A stretch of 64,000 bases of DNA from Clavelina lepadiformis (taxonomy: Eukaryota > Chordata > Ascidiacea > Aplousobranchia > Clavelinidae), in the NCBI RefSeq assembly GCF_947623445.1, contig NC_135246.1, positions 17,281,856 to 17,345,855 of the forward strand, written 5' to 3'. This document shows positions 55,001-64,000 of this stretch, one piece after another. Made by a program: the position numbers and the translations under genes. The notes under the pieces are model-generated. The model had not been told where the DNA came from, did not search any database, and was given only the letters and a program-made list of their open reading frames with translations. Each line of letters begins with the position of its first letter. Positions within the stretch are counted from its first letter, which is position 1.

Positions 55001-58000
55001 ACTACTGTAAGAGACACTGGGTCTTTGTATGGGACCTTATTTTTACCTCCTTTTAACTTACGATATTTCACACTGGGCAGATTGTGGTAGTGATTTTTCA
55101 AATCCAGTGGTGAAAGCATTGTGTAGTCAGTCTGGCAGAAACAATGTTTTACTGAGACGTCTGCATCAGTATCATTATTTTTAGCACTTTTCTCATTACT
55201 TTCAGAGTCCTTATGAAATCGTACGACTTCTTTCGGATTTGTAACAACCGGATGCTTTAACTTAACCTTCATTTGTAGTAAGGATTTGACATCTAGCAAT
55301 GTCTTCGGAATGCTGGGTGGATTTGCGACGACGGGCTCAGTGTGGTGGCTGAATTCAAACTTATCCGCTTCAAAATTCATTTCACCATCTTCACTGTTAC
55401 CACTTGAGACTGATTTTACAGAGGAGACACCAACATCATCTCTGGCAAATCGCCAATTTGTTTTAATGTAGTTTTCGGCAGCAGCTAGATCGTAGCCATG
55501 GGGGGCGCTGCCAAAGAGTGTAATAATGTCACGACCGATAGAACTACGGAGGCTTGGATCTCTGCGGAGGAGGGAAGATGGAGGAGTTGAATCAAATTCT
55601 TCCAGGATAAATTCATCTATTGACCAGTACCAGCCTTGAGATTTGCGAATGTCAACACCAATCGCCCAGGTACCGACACCTGCCTGTTGATTGCTCTGTA
55701 GCAGAAGAGCATCATTTTGGTCGTCTGATGTTACACGCTTGGCAGACTTTGCCATCTTTCCCGCTTTTTTCGGATCTATTTTATGTCTAAATTCAAGATG
55801 AGCTTGTACTGTATGGCGATGTTGATAAACCTTCGAGCAAGAGCCAACTGGGCATCGAATGAAAGTGTGATCTCTATGTGCAGTCTTAACACCCTCTACA
55901 ACCAGTTCTGGGCTGGCCTCTGTCAAGGAGCGCGTTTCTGAAAGTTGCGGCTGTGGCTTCAAAGCGTCTTGAAATGCAGATAAGCCAACAAGAGCGGCTT
56001 CTGTAGTCATCATGAAGTTAGGTTGTTCTAACTGAGGGCTTGGTTGGGACGTAGAAACTGAAACAGGCTCTCTGTATTCAGTGTCCAATGGATCTGCAGT
56101 GATGCAGCGATGCGCTTCCACCTTCATCTCTGAAGGAACTGGAGTTGGTGATTGGTTGAGAAGAGGTGACGAAGGTTTGGCGGGTTGTGCTGTTTGAAAT
56201 TCACCCTCCTTTTCAACTGTAACATCTCCAGAAAGTAAAACTGCATCTTTTGATTGATGTGTTGTTGATGCTTCATCTTCCCCAACGCTATTTTCTTCTT
56301 GCACAAGTTGTTTTTTTACCTTTTTGCTTCCACTCATTCTATCCATGGGATACAGGCCTGTGTCTTCACCAGCATTTTCTCTGCTCTTCATCCTCGCTTC
56401 CAATTCAGTATTATTTTGTTCCATCTCTTCCTGCTGTATTTCTATTTCCTGCGCTTCCTGCTTATCGTTCTGACAACCAGCTTTTTGAACAAGCTCACCT
56501 TGTGAGAAATATTGATCTTTGACGATGATTTGCTCCTCTTTGCACAAGGACTTATCTTCAGCAGCTTCCTTAGTTTCCGGGAGTTCATCATCCCTTAGTT
56601 GTTCCTCATCGGAGCCGATTGCGAGATCAAATGACCTAGATCTCATAGCATCCGATCGGGATGAGCGCGTTTTTTGAGGAAAAAACTCCTTTTCCAAGGA
56701 TGTGTAGAAAACATGGACTTCCGGTTGTGTCCAGCTGTGTTTCCTCCTCAGGTGATTGGACATCCCGTTCTTTGAGTGAAGCTCCTTCTGACAACTCTCC
56801 TCCGGACATACCCATACCTCATCCTCTCCACTCTTTACTTTCTTTTTGGAATGACAATCTTTCAAGATCCCCATGTCTGCAGGCGTAGCTTCCTAAAAAA
56901 TTATGATACAAGATAGCGTCTTGAGACCACTGCTCCACTACAGTTACTTTTGCAATGAAGAAGACAGCAGTGAGGAATACTGTCAGGCTTCTGTATTTAC
57001 ACACTCATTGACTGGGCACTTATCACTTTAGTGGTTATTTTGAAAGACAAATGTTTAGAATATATTACAAGATACTTGGTAAATAATCGTCAACTGTCAC
57101 CGAAATTAAATTAGTAACAGTGATATAAGCTTGCATTAAATAGATATGAACTAGATATTACCGAATGTAAGGTGGCCAGACGTGGGCTTCCAAGTTGCTT
57201 GTGCTTCATATCGCAAGCAATACAATCGCAGGAATCGCTTGTCTTACCTTGCTCTGATATTTCGCTGTCACTTATTTCTGTTAATTAACAAAGAAAAATC
57301 AAAACAACGGCAAGAAGTTCCTCACAGATCAAATTGTAAAAGTGTTACAAAAGCTCAGATTAAGCCAAAAAACATACCGCTACAAACAATACCAAAAATA
57401 TGGTAAGCGAAGTGTAACATGTATGTATTGAAAATCCAGTTTTATGCAATATCTTTTTTAACAGAAATAGCCAAGCCATCACCGGTAGCATGAGTTGTAT
57501 CCAGACTAGGTTCCCCGATTTCTGAAGACGTGTTCTGTGTGGTTGAACTGGATTCATCTAACACAAATATTAATCATCATAGCAGGATTATGTCAATATA
57601 AACAAGAACAAAAAGTTAGTTACATCGATATTATTAGTTAGATAAGTTACTCACTGTGTATTGTTGAATATAAAATAATGATTATTTAAAAGTAGGAAAA
57701 GCTGAATTGTTTTTAAGTATCATGAGTTTATAAAAGTAATACAATTGCAGGTAGATACATTACTTAATTAGAATAAAGTAGTTATCAAAGCAATCAAGTG
57801 TAAGTGGATACCGATAACACAGTTTTGCAAGGTTACACAAAAAAGACGGGCAACATAGCAAGCAAGGTTGTAAAATAACAACATGATGATAATATAAAGA
57901 TACTGAATGCTCAAGCGAAGACAAAGGTATGTATGTGAATATAAAGCATGATTCCTAAAAAAACAGGTTTTCGGAAAGAAACTTTCTTATATCTCATGAT

Positions 58001-61000
58001 CGTGAAAGAAATGAACAGTTGTGTTCAGTTTGTGGTTGTGTTTGTGGATAAATCCAAAAGCAATGATAATTTACTTTTAAAAATGTTGAAATATATCTGT
58101 TTATTAAGTGAGGTAGGCCACCACGGTTTTTGTTACATTAAAAATGTGAATTGCGGCTAAGGTAACCAGTAGGTCAAGACCAATTTAATTCGATTTCAGA
58201 AATCTTGAGATAGTTGGAGAACTTACATATGATACACTTTATACTTATATATGAACTTTTATATGATACACTATTAAATTTTAAAGAAACAGAACAACAA
58301 ATTACAACTTTCTTTGTAAAATAGAAGCAATTTCAAAAAACCTTGTGATTGAGAAGCCATCTCCTTTAACTCTTCATCTCGCTCAACCTGTTGAACGTAT
58401 GCGATATTTTCCTCTGACATGGTTTCATAGCAGAGTCGACGAAGTAACGGCCAGTCCCAGTTGTCACTGCGTAGAAATTCCTGCGACCAATCTTGCTTTA
58501 GGAACTCGAGCAAATGAAGCCTGGATCAATAGATCATACAATTGTTATGCAATCGCAGAATATTCTAAGACATGTAATACACTAATCGACGTGTTAATGT
58601 ACAAAGACTGCTTCAGTGTAGGTACCGCAAGTGTGCTTTGCAATCCATTGCAATGTCCTTTTCACGATCATACAATGCTTTGTAGGCTTTGGCCACATCA
58701 AAGTAATGCTGGATAGAGGGCTCATAAATAAAAATCGTCAGAATGCAACATCTTGACACCTGTAAGATAGCACTTCTTGACGTTTGACCCCATGACTATG
58801 AAAGTGAAATCAGGCAAGCAAGCACTCACCGTACAATCTATTGTGTTAGCACACAATTCCTGTGTGATAAATGTACTTGCAACTTTTAAATAACCTTACC
58901 TGGGAATTAGGCAGGAAATATGCGATGGATGAAAGGATCCCCTTTTTTAATTGCTCTTTATTCTCGTCGTCATTTGAAATTAGATGAAGAGCATGAAAAA
59001 GAATCTCCACGCAAGTCATCCGACTTTTATCAGGCTCCTATTGAGACCACAATGAAATATATGATGTCAATGAGGTAGGGTTCAAAAGAACAACTTCAAT
59101 TTATGTCACTTTAAAAACACAGTTTGTCGTTAAACCACCACTTACATTCGCATCACCACCAGAATTCGATAACATTCAGTGGTGATGTATATAAATACAA
59201 TTGAGCTACTTACCACTTGCCACAGGCACTTTGTGAGGGCAGCACATTGCTGTACCGATTTTATGGCATTCTCACTGTGCAAAGCGTTTTTCGTGATATA
59301 ATCAAACATCCCATAGCCAGGATGATTCTTCTGCAAGCAGCGAATCCAGCAAAGTGTAATTTCTCTACAAGTTAAAAGTGATACGTACCAAACAGGAAGT
59401 TGCATTAACTGTACCAAAAGGTAAGTATGGCATGCATGTGCGTATGTAGTGGCGTAAGTAACATTCAACGTAAAACCGTACACACTTAATAGCAATAGGA
59501 AGTCTAGAACAGATGCTGGAGCTTAACAACTGATTAACACGTTTATAACACGTAATTTATTCTTAATGGAAATAATGAAGAAAGCAGTCAGCAAAAAAGG
59601 CAAAACTTTTCTGAATAAAAAGTGATTGCATTTTGTATATCAAATAAAACATAATATTTCACACTCATCTATACATGGTGGTTACTATAACTAAACCAAC
59701 CAAATGCTGCCTATTTTAAAATTAAATGACAAGCCCGAAAAACACACATTAAAATGGCATTAACTATGAAAGTAATAGCTTACTCGAGATGATCAGTCAA
59801 TTTGTGTTGCCACAAAAATGTCATGGTAGCGTTGCACAATTTAAGACAGTCAACATTTTCAATCATGAGTTCACCAATCACCTGAAAAATGATGAAAAGA
59901 AAGTCTTCAGACTTGGGTGAGATTTTATTCCAAAAGGGCCTTATTTGCAAATCTATTTCAAGGAATATTTTGTGCTGGGTGTTTGACTTATGACTGACTT
60001 ACATCCATGGTGACACTGAGATCAAAATACTGAATCTGTTTGAGAAGTTCAGACTCATCCAAGTCAAGATTGATGTAACTTTGATAAGTCTTCTGGAATG
60101 ATTTGTTTTTCTTCATCTAAAAAATTTAACAAAAAAGCAACAGTCAGACTGCAGAAGTTTCATTTAAATCAAAAATTGACTGCAATCGATTGAAAAACCT
60201 TTTGCAAACTTTTCAGCCATTCCTGACAAGGCTGACATAAACAATTACTTCCAGAAAAAATGAATTGTATCCTCATTAACACATATATATGTAACAAAAA
60301 ATCTGTTCCAGATAAAAACAATATAACTAGTGAAAACTCACTCCTGGGTGCAGAAGAGCTGCAGTTCCAAAACAAGTTAACTGATCAAACTTTGCTGTTA
60401 AGTGCAAAGCCCGCAGACGATATTCCATGAATGCAACCTCCTCATTGAACACATCTTGCACTACATGGAACACAAGTAGCTGTTAGCGTCTTCTAAATGG
60501 TTAAAACCTGCCTTTTCCGTAATTAAAAGTTAATGAACAAATTACCCAACCAACTGCTATTTTCATAAAAAGTATTATGAAAATCCTTGTGACAGCAAGT
60601 AAAAATAGTAATAAAACTGTGAAAAATTGAACGGTAATAAGAAATATTTCATCTGTAGATTACTACTGGCAATATAAATAAGTAGATTCTTATAGCTATA
60701 ACAACAGTTTTGAGTTATAACATACACTGATGCGGTTGTAAGGGAACATTGCTAATAAGCTGTTGTAGCATTGGTGGATACCATGGACCATCAACTGCAA
60801 GTTTATACAAATGTTGCATTTCCTTGAAGCAAATTCCTCTGCAAAGTAATTAACATTAATATTATCAAAAAGATATCTCAGCAATATAAATTAATTATCC
60901 AACATGCACCAGTGCACAACATACATAAGCTTACAAAGAAACAGATACAATTGCAATATAATGTTTAATGGTACTGGTGTTTCAAGACAACAAATTATCA

Positions 61001-61891
61001 TATAAATCTTTCATTGCATCAATAATAAAGTAAACCTTTTTGATTTAACAAACAAACTTAAGACATTCAAAAAGAAATCAGAAAAACAAAATAGCAAACT
61101 AGGACATGCCACAATTGCCACATACACTGCATTGACCTTAGGGCTTGTGGAATGGCAGAGACAACTTAGCCTAAAGCAATATTCTTTAAAAGAGAATAAA
61201 AGCCGAGCCAAAAACTGAAACCAATGTCACCTGAAATTTCCGTCAATAAGCCAAGGTTTAATTGTTTCAGCAAATTTATGGAGACTTTTCGTCGACGGGG
61301 GAGAGGAAATTTGCAGAAGTGTCCCTACCGACGATCTTAAAAATTAAAATGATATGTACAAAAAAGATGAGGTGTTTATTGACACACACGACAAAACATT
61401 TCTGGCTAAATTGAACAACATGTAATGGGTGACTGAATGCTAAACAGATGGCAGTGAATTATTTATGAGTGTATTACAACGGAACACGTGTTTTCCTAGA
61501 GCGCAAAATTAAACCTGATCAAACCACTCCATAACTCTTGGACTGATGGAGACTCGGGATTGGAAAGAACAAGCTTTACACAGTTGGTCAATGCTTCTGC
61601 ATGGTGGTACACTTTATCATCGATTTCTTGCAAAGACGTTAAATCTTCACTGAATACCTGGAAGCAAGGATGACAAAACGTCGTATAAAACTCTTCACTC
61701 AGGATAAACAAGCAAAAACACACCATAAACAAGAAATGGTATCATTGCTCTGGGGCTGCGTACCTTTCCAAACTCTTGACATGTCCCCTTGAAAACATCC
61801 ATATTCTGAAACCTTCCAGTGGCAACAAAACTTTTCAGAGTTATGTCATCGTAACCAATACAAGAACTGTCTTGGCCCAGAAAAATTGTGG
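39004..61891 (-). CDS. Giant C2H2 zinc-finger protein of the ZNF292/RLF/ZNF654 type (5' end not found)
   Basis: About 37 minus-strand exons, nearly all phase-linked, encode roughly 4,200 residues. The N-terminal exons (61891-57162) form a helical region that aligns with the ZNF292 N-terminus as I recall it: EEVAFMEYRLRALHL, KNKSFQKTYQSY, EITLCWIRCLQ, PSIQHYFDVAKAYKAL, LRSDNWDWPLLRRLCYETM. The remaining exons carry 13-14 C2H2 fingers separated by long low-complexity linkers, many of the classes CX2C or CX4C-X12-HX3-5H. The human proteins are nuclear chromatin and transcription regulators. Human ZNF292 keeps its fingers mainly in one giant exon, whereas introns here cut at least five fingers in half. 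The starting exon(s) upstream of 61891 were not identified. One link (41.6-41.3 kb) and the join across the in-frame stop at 40145 are uncertain, so two adjacent genes or alternative 3' ends remain possible. Confidence 0.7.
40145..41855 (-). CDS. 3' exons of the zinc-finger gene with an in-frame stop
   Basis: Supported exons are 41855 to about 41640 (donor uncertain, possibly AA|GTTGGT), 41373-41266, 41061-40926 and 40549-40145. The first linkage is uncertain because I could not fix an intermediate exon near 41.55 kb. The 41061 exon has a degenerate Cys/His motif (HCKCPLGHKRR...FHILTEH). The last exon begins INSFMKKRWRRSERN, is acidic at its end (VDDDEILFSHVSG) and terminates at 40145. No good phase-0 donor before this stop was found, so it may be one genuine 3' end. 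Confidence 0.5.
42010..42460 (-). CDS. Two exons with a split finger and an intact finger
   Basis: Exon 42460-42324 ends ...CVYCNNLYASRFDLQ and exon 42116-42010 starts KHLEIDH, completing a C2H2 finger across the intron in phase 0. A second finger (LCGVPYCSYTTSSRKNLKRH with FYIFH) follows. The donor is AA|GTAAGC. Confidence 0.65.
42691..44474 (-). CDS. Large Ser/Gln/Arg-rich exon of the zinc-finger gene
   Basis: A 1.8-kb exon in phase 2 to 1. It encodes a low-complexity basic linker (many Ser, Gln, Asn, Arg, Lys) ending FPRRRKKRST. No finger or catalytic domain is visible. Such linkers are typical between finger groups in this family. Confidence 0.65.
44610..45244 (-). CDS. Three small zinc-finger gene exons
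   Basis: Exons 45244-45065, 44852-44806 and 44703-44610 are phase-linked. The first completes the split finger (TIEELNQHMVLH) and carries a further one (CLFCTKWCASLSELKVHFTI with H). The other two encode a Pro-rich linker (LGQAPAPLPGINSPNSN). Confidence 0.6.
45455..47764 (-). CDS. Large zinc-finger gene exon, acidic/Ser-rich then basic, with fingers at its end
   Basis: A 2.3-kb exon. It opens in phase 2 (N-DLLWDSPSWLSVYGYK) and has a Ser/Asp/Thr-rich first half and a strongly basic middle (KKRSMADIV, KSRNKTKSKATRKS, KKKLQTKPKKKNND). At its end are an intact finger (KCNGCHERYTSSREYLTHLY with LKH) and the first half of another (CQFRGMNCVYDY) that is completed in the exon at 45244-45065. Confidence 0.7.
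47989..48135. mobile_element. hAT-type MITE (147 bp) with target-site duplication
   Basis: The left end CAGTGGTTCTCAAC and the inverted right end (CAGGGTTTCTCAAC read on the minus strand) match at 12 of 14 positions and fit the CAGNGGTTCTCAAC termini typical of hAT elements. The flanks form an imperfect 8-bp direct repeat (CTCTGATC at 47981-47988; CCCTAATC at 48136-48143), the hAT duplication length. No transposase is encoded, so it is non-autonomous. It sits in an intron of the zinc-finger gene. Confidence 0.75.
48316..49373 (-). CDS. Zinc-finger gene exon with 16-residue repeat array
   Basis: A 1.06-kb exon. It starts phase 0 after CATTACTAG (VNTNQMRKQMCLTPPRGK) and ends AA|GTAAAT in phase 2. 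It has no clear finger. The middle codes Ser/Pro/Lys-rich sequence with six tandem copies of a unit like KEALFNKSPPKESPEK. The SPPK units resemble proline-directed kinase sites and basic linkers. The end (LVCDVEIEDQVSFLRGCGVV) looks structured. Confidence 0.65.
48520..48805 (-). repeat. Coding minisatellite, about six 48-base units
   Basis: Each 48-base unit encodes 16 residues around LFNKSPPKESP. Copies differ by a few substitutions and keep the reading frame exactly. The complementary strand is also open, which is a by-product of the repeat. Confidence 0.8.
49374..50275 (-). other. Intron of about 0.9 kb in the zinc-finger gene
   Basis: No exon or repeat was recognised. AT-rich. Confidence 0.45.
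50276..52485 (-). CDS. Cluster of five small zinc-finger exons with split fingers
   Basis: Exons 52485-52389, 52307-52205 (or from 52310), 52026-51907, 51692-51583 and 50420-50276 are phase-linked. One finger is divided as PCWLCQ | TLFHRRTNLTTHIQHH and the next as CDFIGCLFAF | NTEEDLESHKKRH, both with the intron just after the second Cys region. A third, CLFCPNQARIFRSGRKLAIH with EHIFH, is intact in the last exon. The phase match across each split finger strongly supports the gene model. Confidence 0.7.
50421..51582 (-). other. Intron of about 1.2 kb in the zinc-finger gene
   Basis: No exon seen inside. It contains a perfect 27-base tandem duplication at 50959-51012. Confidence 0.5.
50959..51012. 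repeat. Two-copy 27-base tandem duplication
   Basis: AATGCTCACATTTCACTTGC followed by TTTTTTC occurs twice head to tail (50959-50985 and 50986-51012) with no mismatch, so the duplication is recent. Confidence 0.8.
52575..53934 (-). CDS. Zinc-finger gene exon with two C2H2 fingers and basic linkers
   Basis: A 1.36-kb exon. It opens phase 0 after TTTCGCAG (NDRPAHVPAYYDK) and ends ATT G|GTGTGC. Fingers are MCSECNRTFSSAFALTCH with RKRH and FCFVPNCIHTYLIRGSLLRH with KRKH. Lys/Arg-rich stretches (VRPKKHKSQ, KRRIALRK) could act as nuclear localisation signals. Confidence 0.7.
54314..54500 (-). CDS. Short exon of the zinc-finger gene
   Basis: Starts in phase 2 after TTTTGCAG and ends CAG|GTAATT in phase 0. 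It joins in phase with the 2.1-kb exon upstream and the 1.36-kb exon downstream. It encodes a polar linker with no finger. Confidence 0.6.
54761..56876 (-). CDS. Zinc-finger gene exon with two or three C2H2 fingers
   Basis: A 2.1-kb exon. Finger 1 is VCPEESCQKELHSKNGMSNH with a following RRKH. Finger 2 is RCPVGSCSKVYQHRHTVQAH with a following EFRH. A degenerate CFC...H..H motif lies near its end. Between them are Glu/Gln-rich and Ser/Pro-rich linkers, and a hydrophobic segment near GWYWSIDEFILEEF that might be a structured domain. The acceptor giving the right phase for the upstream exons is CCTGCAG (exon from 56876). A second acceptor, TTTTTTAG at 56892, would need phase 0. The donor is AA|GTAAGT. 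Confidence 0.7.
57162..61891 (-). CDS. Helical N-terminal region exons of the ZNF292/RLF-type gene
   Basis: Fourteen exons in consistent phase: 61891-61764, 61657-61515, 61335-61231, 60838-60726, 60460-60342, 60116-60003, 59881-59784, 59364-59214, 59037-58900, 58720-58626, 58520-58342, 57557-57483, 57277-57248 and 57197-57162. The product is an alpha-helical, repeat-like region rich in Leu/Cys/Trp with no zinc fingers. The WDW-type motif (SDNWDWPLLRRLC) and the order of conserved helices match the region that precedes the fingers in ZNF292/RLF. Its first exon here starts with phase 1, so at least one further coding exon lies upstream. The last three exons are short and each begins and ends in phase 1. 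Confidence 0.65.
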
Positions 61892-64000
61892 CTAATGTTT
61901 TAGTAATTTGTTACATTTTTCAAGAACTACACTAACATTAAGCTTCAAACCTACCAAAAGTAACAAGGACAAAGTTTAGCCAAATTATTATACATGAATC
62001 TAATTGGGTAGTCAAGCTATTCAAAATATCATCAAAATGACCTATAAGTATTGACACTGATTAAATTTTCGCAAATAACTGTGCAAAGCAAAAGACTACG
62101 ATGGTGTTTGTTATAACACAATAGCAAATATGCTCATGAACAATTGATGAACACAAAAATTGCAAAAGCTGCAAGGGCTAAAATATGCAGGATGGTAATA
62201 AAACAATGGCTATGAGATAAAATTTCCTTTGTGTTAAAGTGACAGGACAACATAGCTAACATACTCTGAACAGTGAACATAGGCAAACTGCAAAATTTAG
62301 TTCTTTTTTCCAGCAATTCAGTTTCAGACCAAAATATACAATTCAGTACACCTTTACCAAAAAAAAAGTTTTGAGAATGAAAACTTCTAAGTTTTTTTAA
62401 TAAACATATTTGCAAAAAGTTAAAGTTTTATAATTTCTTAATCTTTGCTGATGGAGCTTTTTGGCAAAATTAATATAATACATAACTAAACAATTTTAAT
62501 GCATACATAATTTCAAACTCATTATAAAGGTGAACATCTTTTTGCTGTTTCAAAAATGAACTTGGTTATATTCAAATTTATTCTGGATTTAACCAAATCA
62601 TTTCTTTTAAATTTCAAAGATGTTAGTAATTTAAACTTGCTTTAACAAATTAATATTTGACTGAAAACAATTACGTAATAACGAATTACTATTGATTTTT
62701 CTAGAAGTTTTGAACTTCTTTGTGAAGATCGGTTAACTGGTTATATGCTACAGTAGAAACTGGAAAGCATAACAAATGCGTCCTCGAGGTTTTTGAACAC
62801 TGTTGCTTGCTATACTCATTTTCCTTTTTATTCGGCAAAAAAGAGCAAACTTTCTCTTTTTTAAGAGCAATTACACATTTATCGCCGGAAAACAGGGCTC
62901 ACGCAGGCTTAACGTGTAGCCTACCAGCTGGCAAAATGCATTATTTTTTAACCAGCACCCAGCGATTTTAGCCAGCCTCCACTCGAGTGCTCTGATTTTG
63001 GCCGGGATTTTATCAAAAAGTGCCATGCTTTCCAGTCTGGCTTATATGACAACAAAACCCACTGTTACAAATGAATATAGGCAGCTAAGTGGTTATATAC
63101 AATATATTTGAGACTATAAAAGTTTTAAACGTAAATGTAAAGGTATGTACTTTACCGGCCGCTGTTAACCGAAGTAAGAAAATATCAATTACATAACTAG
63201 CTAGTTGTTTACCAAATTAGTTTTTTCCAAATTCGGTAACTGGTAGCTGCTGAAACAGACGCTACCAAATATAGGGTGTACATTGTAAACCAAAATGCAT
63301 CTGGTTTAGTATAAAAATGCCCCAAAACAGAATATTTTTGTATACAAGATCCCAGAATCTCCAAGATTGGAACATTTGCTGTTTTGGTTTAAAAATCTCC
63401 TGTCCAATAAGCTGAAAAGATAGCCTAACAATTTTACATCAAAAACATGCAAATCATTTACAAAAAACTCGTGTGAGCGCAACGTTGTGTATTTTGAGAA
63501 AGAATCGAGAGGTCCTATACTGAAAAGTTTATATGATAGGCCGGATTTTTATGGCCCAGAAAGTTGGCTTCTGCACCAATTTTCCAGAAGCATAGGCTAT
63601 AGCCATTTTTAAGAAGTATAGGCTATAGCCTACTGCAGGTGTTGACGGGAAATCGTGCACAAAATAACGCAAATTTTAGTGTGGGCTACAGTTTCAATAT
63701 TGTGTTTATTATAGCCTATATCAGCGTAAAGATAAAAAATCCAAAGTGCACGTAAGAGAAATTTCGTGCATGCTGGTGTTACATTTCCCACTATCTCCTT
63801 AACGAAGTTACCGTACTACAGTACCGGTAATTTCCTGAATTATTTGTCTTATCTTTACTATACAGGCCTGGATTATACACTCACACAATTATTATATATT
63901 GATAATGTGATACATCGGTATGAAAATTATACAAAATTAATCAAGCTCAAGCTATCTAACGTCATAAGCTACACTTCCCTGCAAAGCAACAATTGCAGAA
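61892..64000. other. No gene seen; upstream part of the zinc-finger gene expected
   Basis: Very AT-rich. Missing 5' exon(s) of the minus-strand zinc-finger gene must lie here or beyond the window, but no candidate joined in the needed phase 1. Two 19-base near-identical copies containing the palindrome GGCTATAGCC lie at 63586-63604 and 63612-63630. Confidence 0.4.
63586..63630. repeat. Two-copy 19-base direct repeat with internal palindrome
   Basis: AGAAG(C/T)ATAGGCTATAGCC occurs twice, 26 bases apart start to start, with one mismatch. Each copy contains the perfect palindrome GGCTATAGCC. Confidence 0.6.

Noticed and set aside
57360-57557. Minus-strand frame with a hydrophobic segment (WIQLMLPVMAWLFLLKK)
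   Set aside because: It is an alternative frame of the phase-1 exon 57557-57483 running into its intron; the in-phase reading encodes a polar linker.
62134-62415. Minus-strand 93-codon frame upstream of the zinc-finger gene
   Set aside because: Considered as a missing 5' exon, but it has no donor giving the phase 1 needed at 61891 and no resemblance to the family N-terminus.

Overview
This is eukaryotic DNA, AT-rich, with compact multi-exon genes, GT-AG introns mostly of 100-900 bases, and animal-specific families (RBPJ/Su(H), CPT2, arylamine N-acetyltransferase, a dispanin, a ZNF292/RLF-type zinc-finger protein). Short introns, small intergenic gaps and chordate-like gene content suggest an invertebrate deuterostome, most likely an ascidian tunicate. 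That placement is inference. No prokaryotic operon, CRISPR array or phage is present. I rebuilt the gene models by hand from splice sites, phase continuity and recalled family resemblance; UTRs and transcription starts are mostly unknown.

Layout. 0-5.7 kb: a small three-exon secreted-protein gene (3.1-3.7 kb, +) in otherwise empty sequence. 5.7-11.0 kb (+): a 12-exon RBPJ/Su(H)-type Notch-pathway DNA-binding gene with an unusual N-terminal extension of about 390 residues. 12.2-15.5 kb (+): a nine-exon secreted protein with a C13/legumain-like (clan CD) fold whose catalytic Cys and His positions look substituted. 16.0-18.1 kb (-): a four-exon dispanin/CD225 membrane protein, convergent with the previous gene. 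18.1-22.5 kb: gene-poor, with one tRNA-derived repeat candidate. 22.6-23.8 kb (+): a five-exon, cysteine-patterned ER-lumen protein ending in KDEL. 24.3-24.5 kb (-): a possible small single-pass membrane protein. 26.4-34.3 kb (+): 13-exon mitochondrial carnitine palmitoyltransferase 2, whose 2.8-kb intron 11 carries a complete three-exon arylamine N-acetyltransferase gene on the opposite strand. 35.1-38.4 kb (+): six-exon single-pass membrane protein with a coiled-coil cytoplasmic part, family unknown. 39.0-61.9 kb (-): one very large C2H2 zinc-finger gene of the ZNF292/RLF/ZNF654 type, with an N-terminal helical region, about 13-14 fingers, and a 16-residue repeat array. 61.9-64 kb: no gene seen; the 5' end of the zinc-finger gene is not identified.

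The genes are unrelated housekeeping, signalling and secretory genes. The most unusual items are the secreted C13-like pseudopeptidase, the extended RBPJ-like protein with a predicted SUMO-interacting motif and NLS, the nested antisense NAT gene, and a zinc-finger gene in which introns repeatedly cut fingers in half and in which symmetric microexons and an alternative 3' end are likely. Small mobile elements include a 147-bp hAT-type MITE with target-site duplication inside the zinc-finger gene and a 102-bp inverted-repeat element in CPT2 intron 2.
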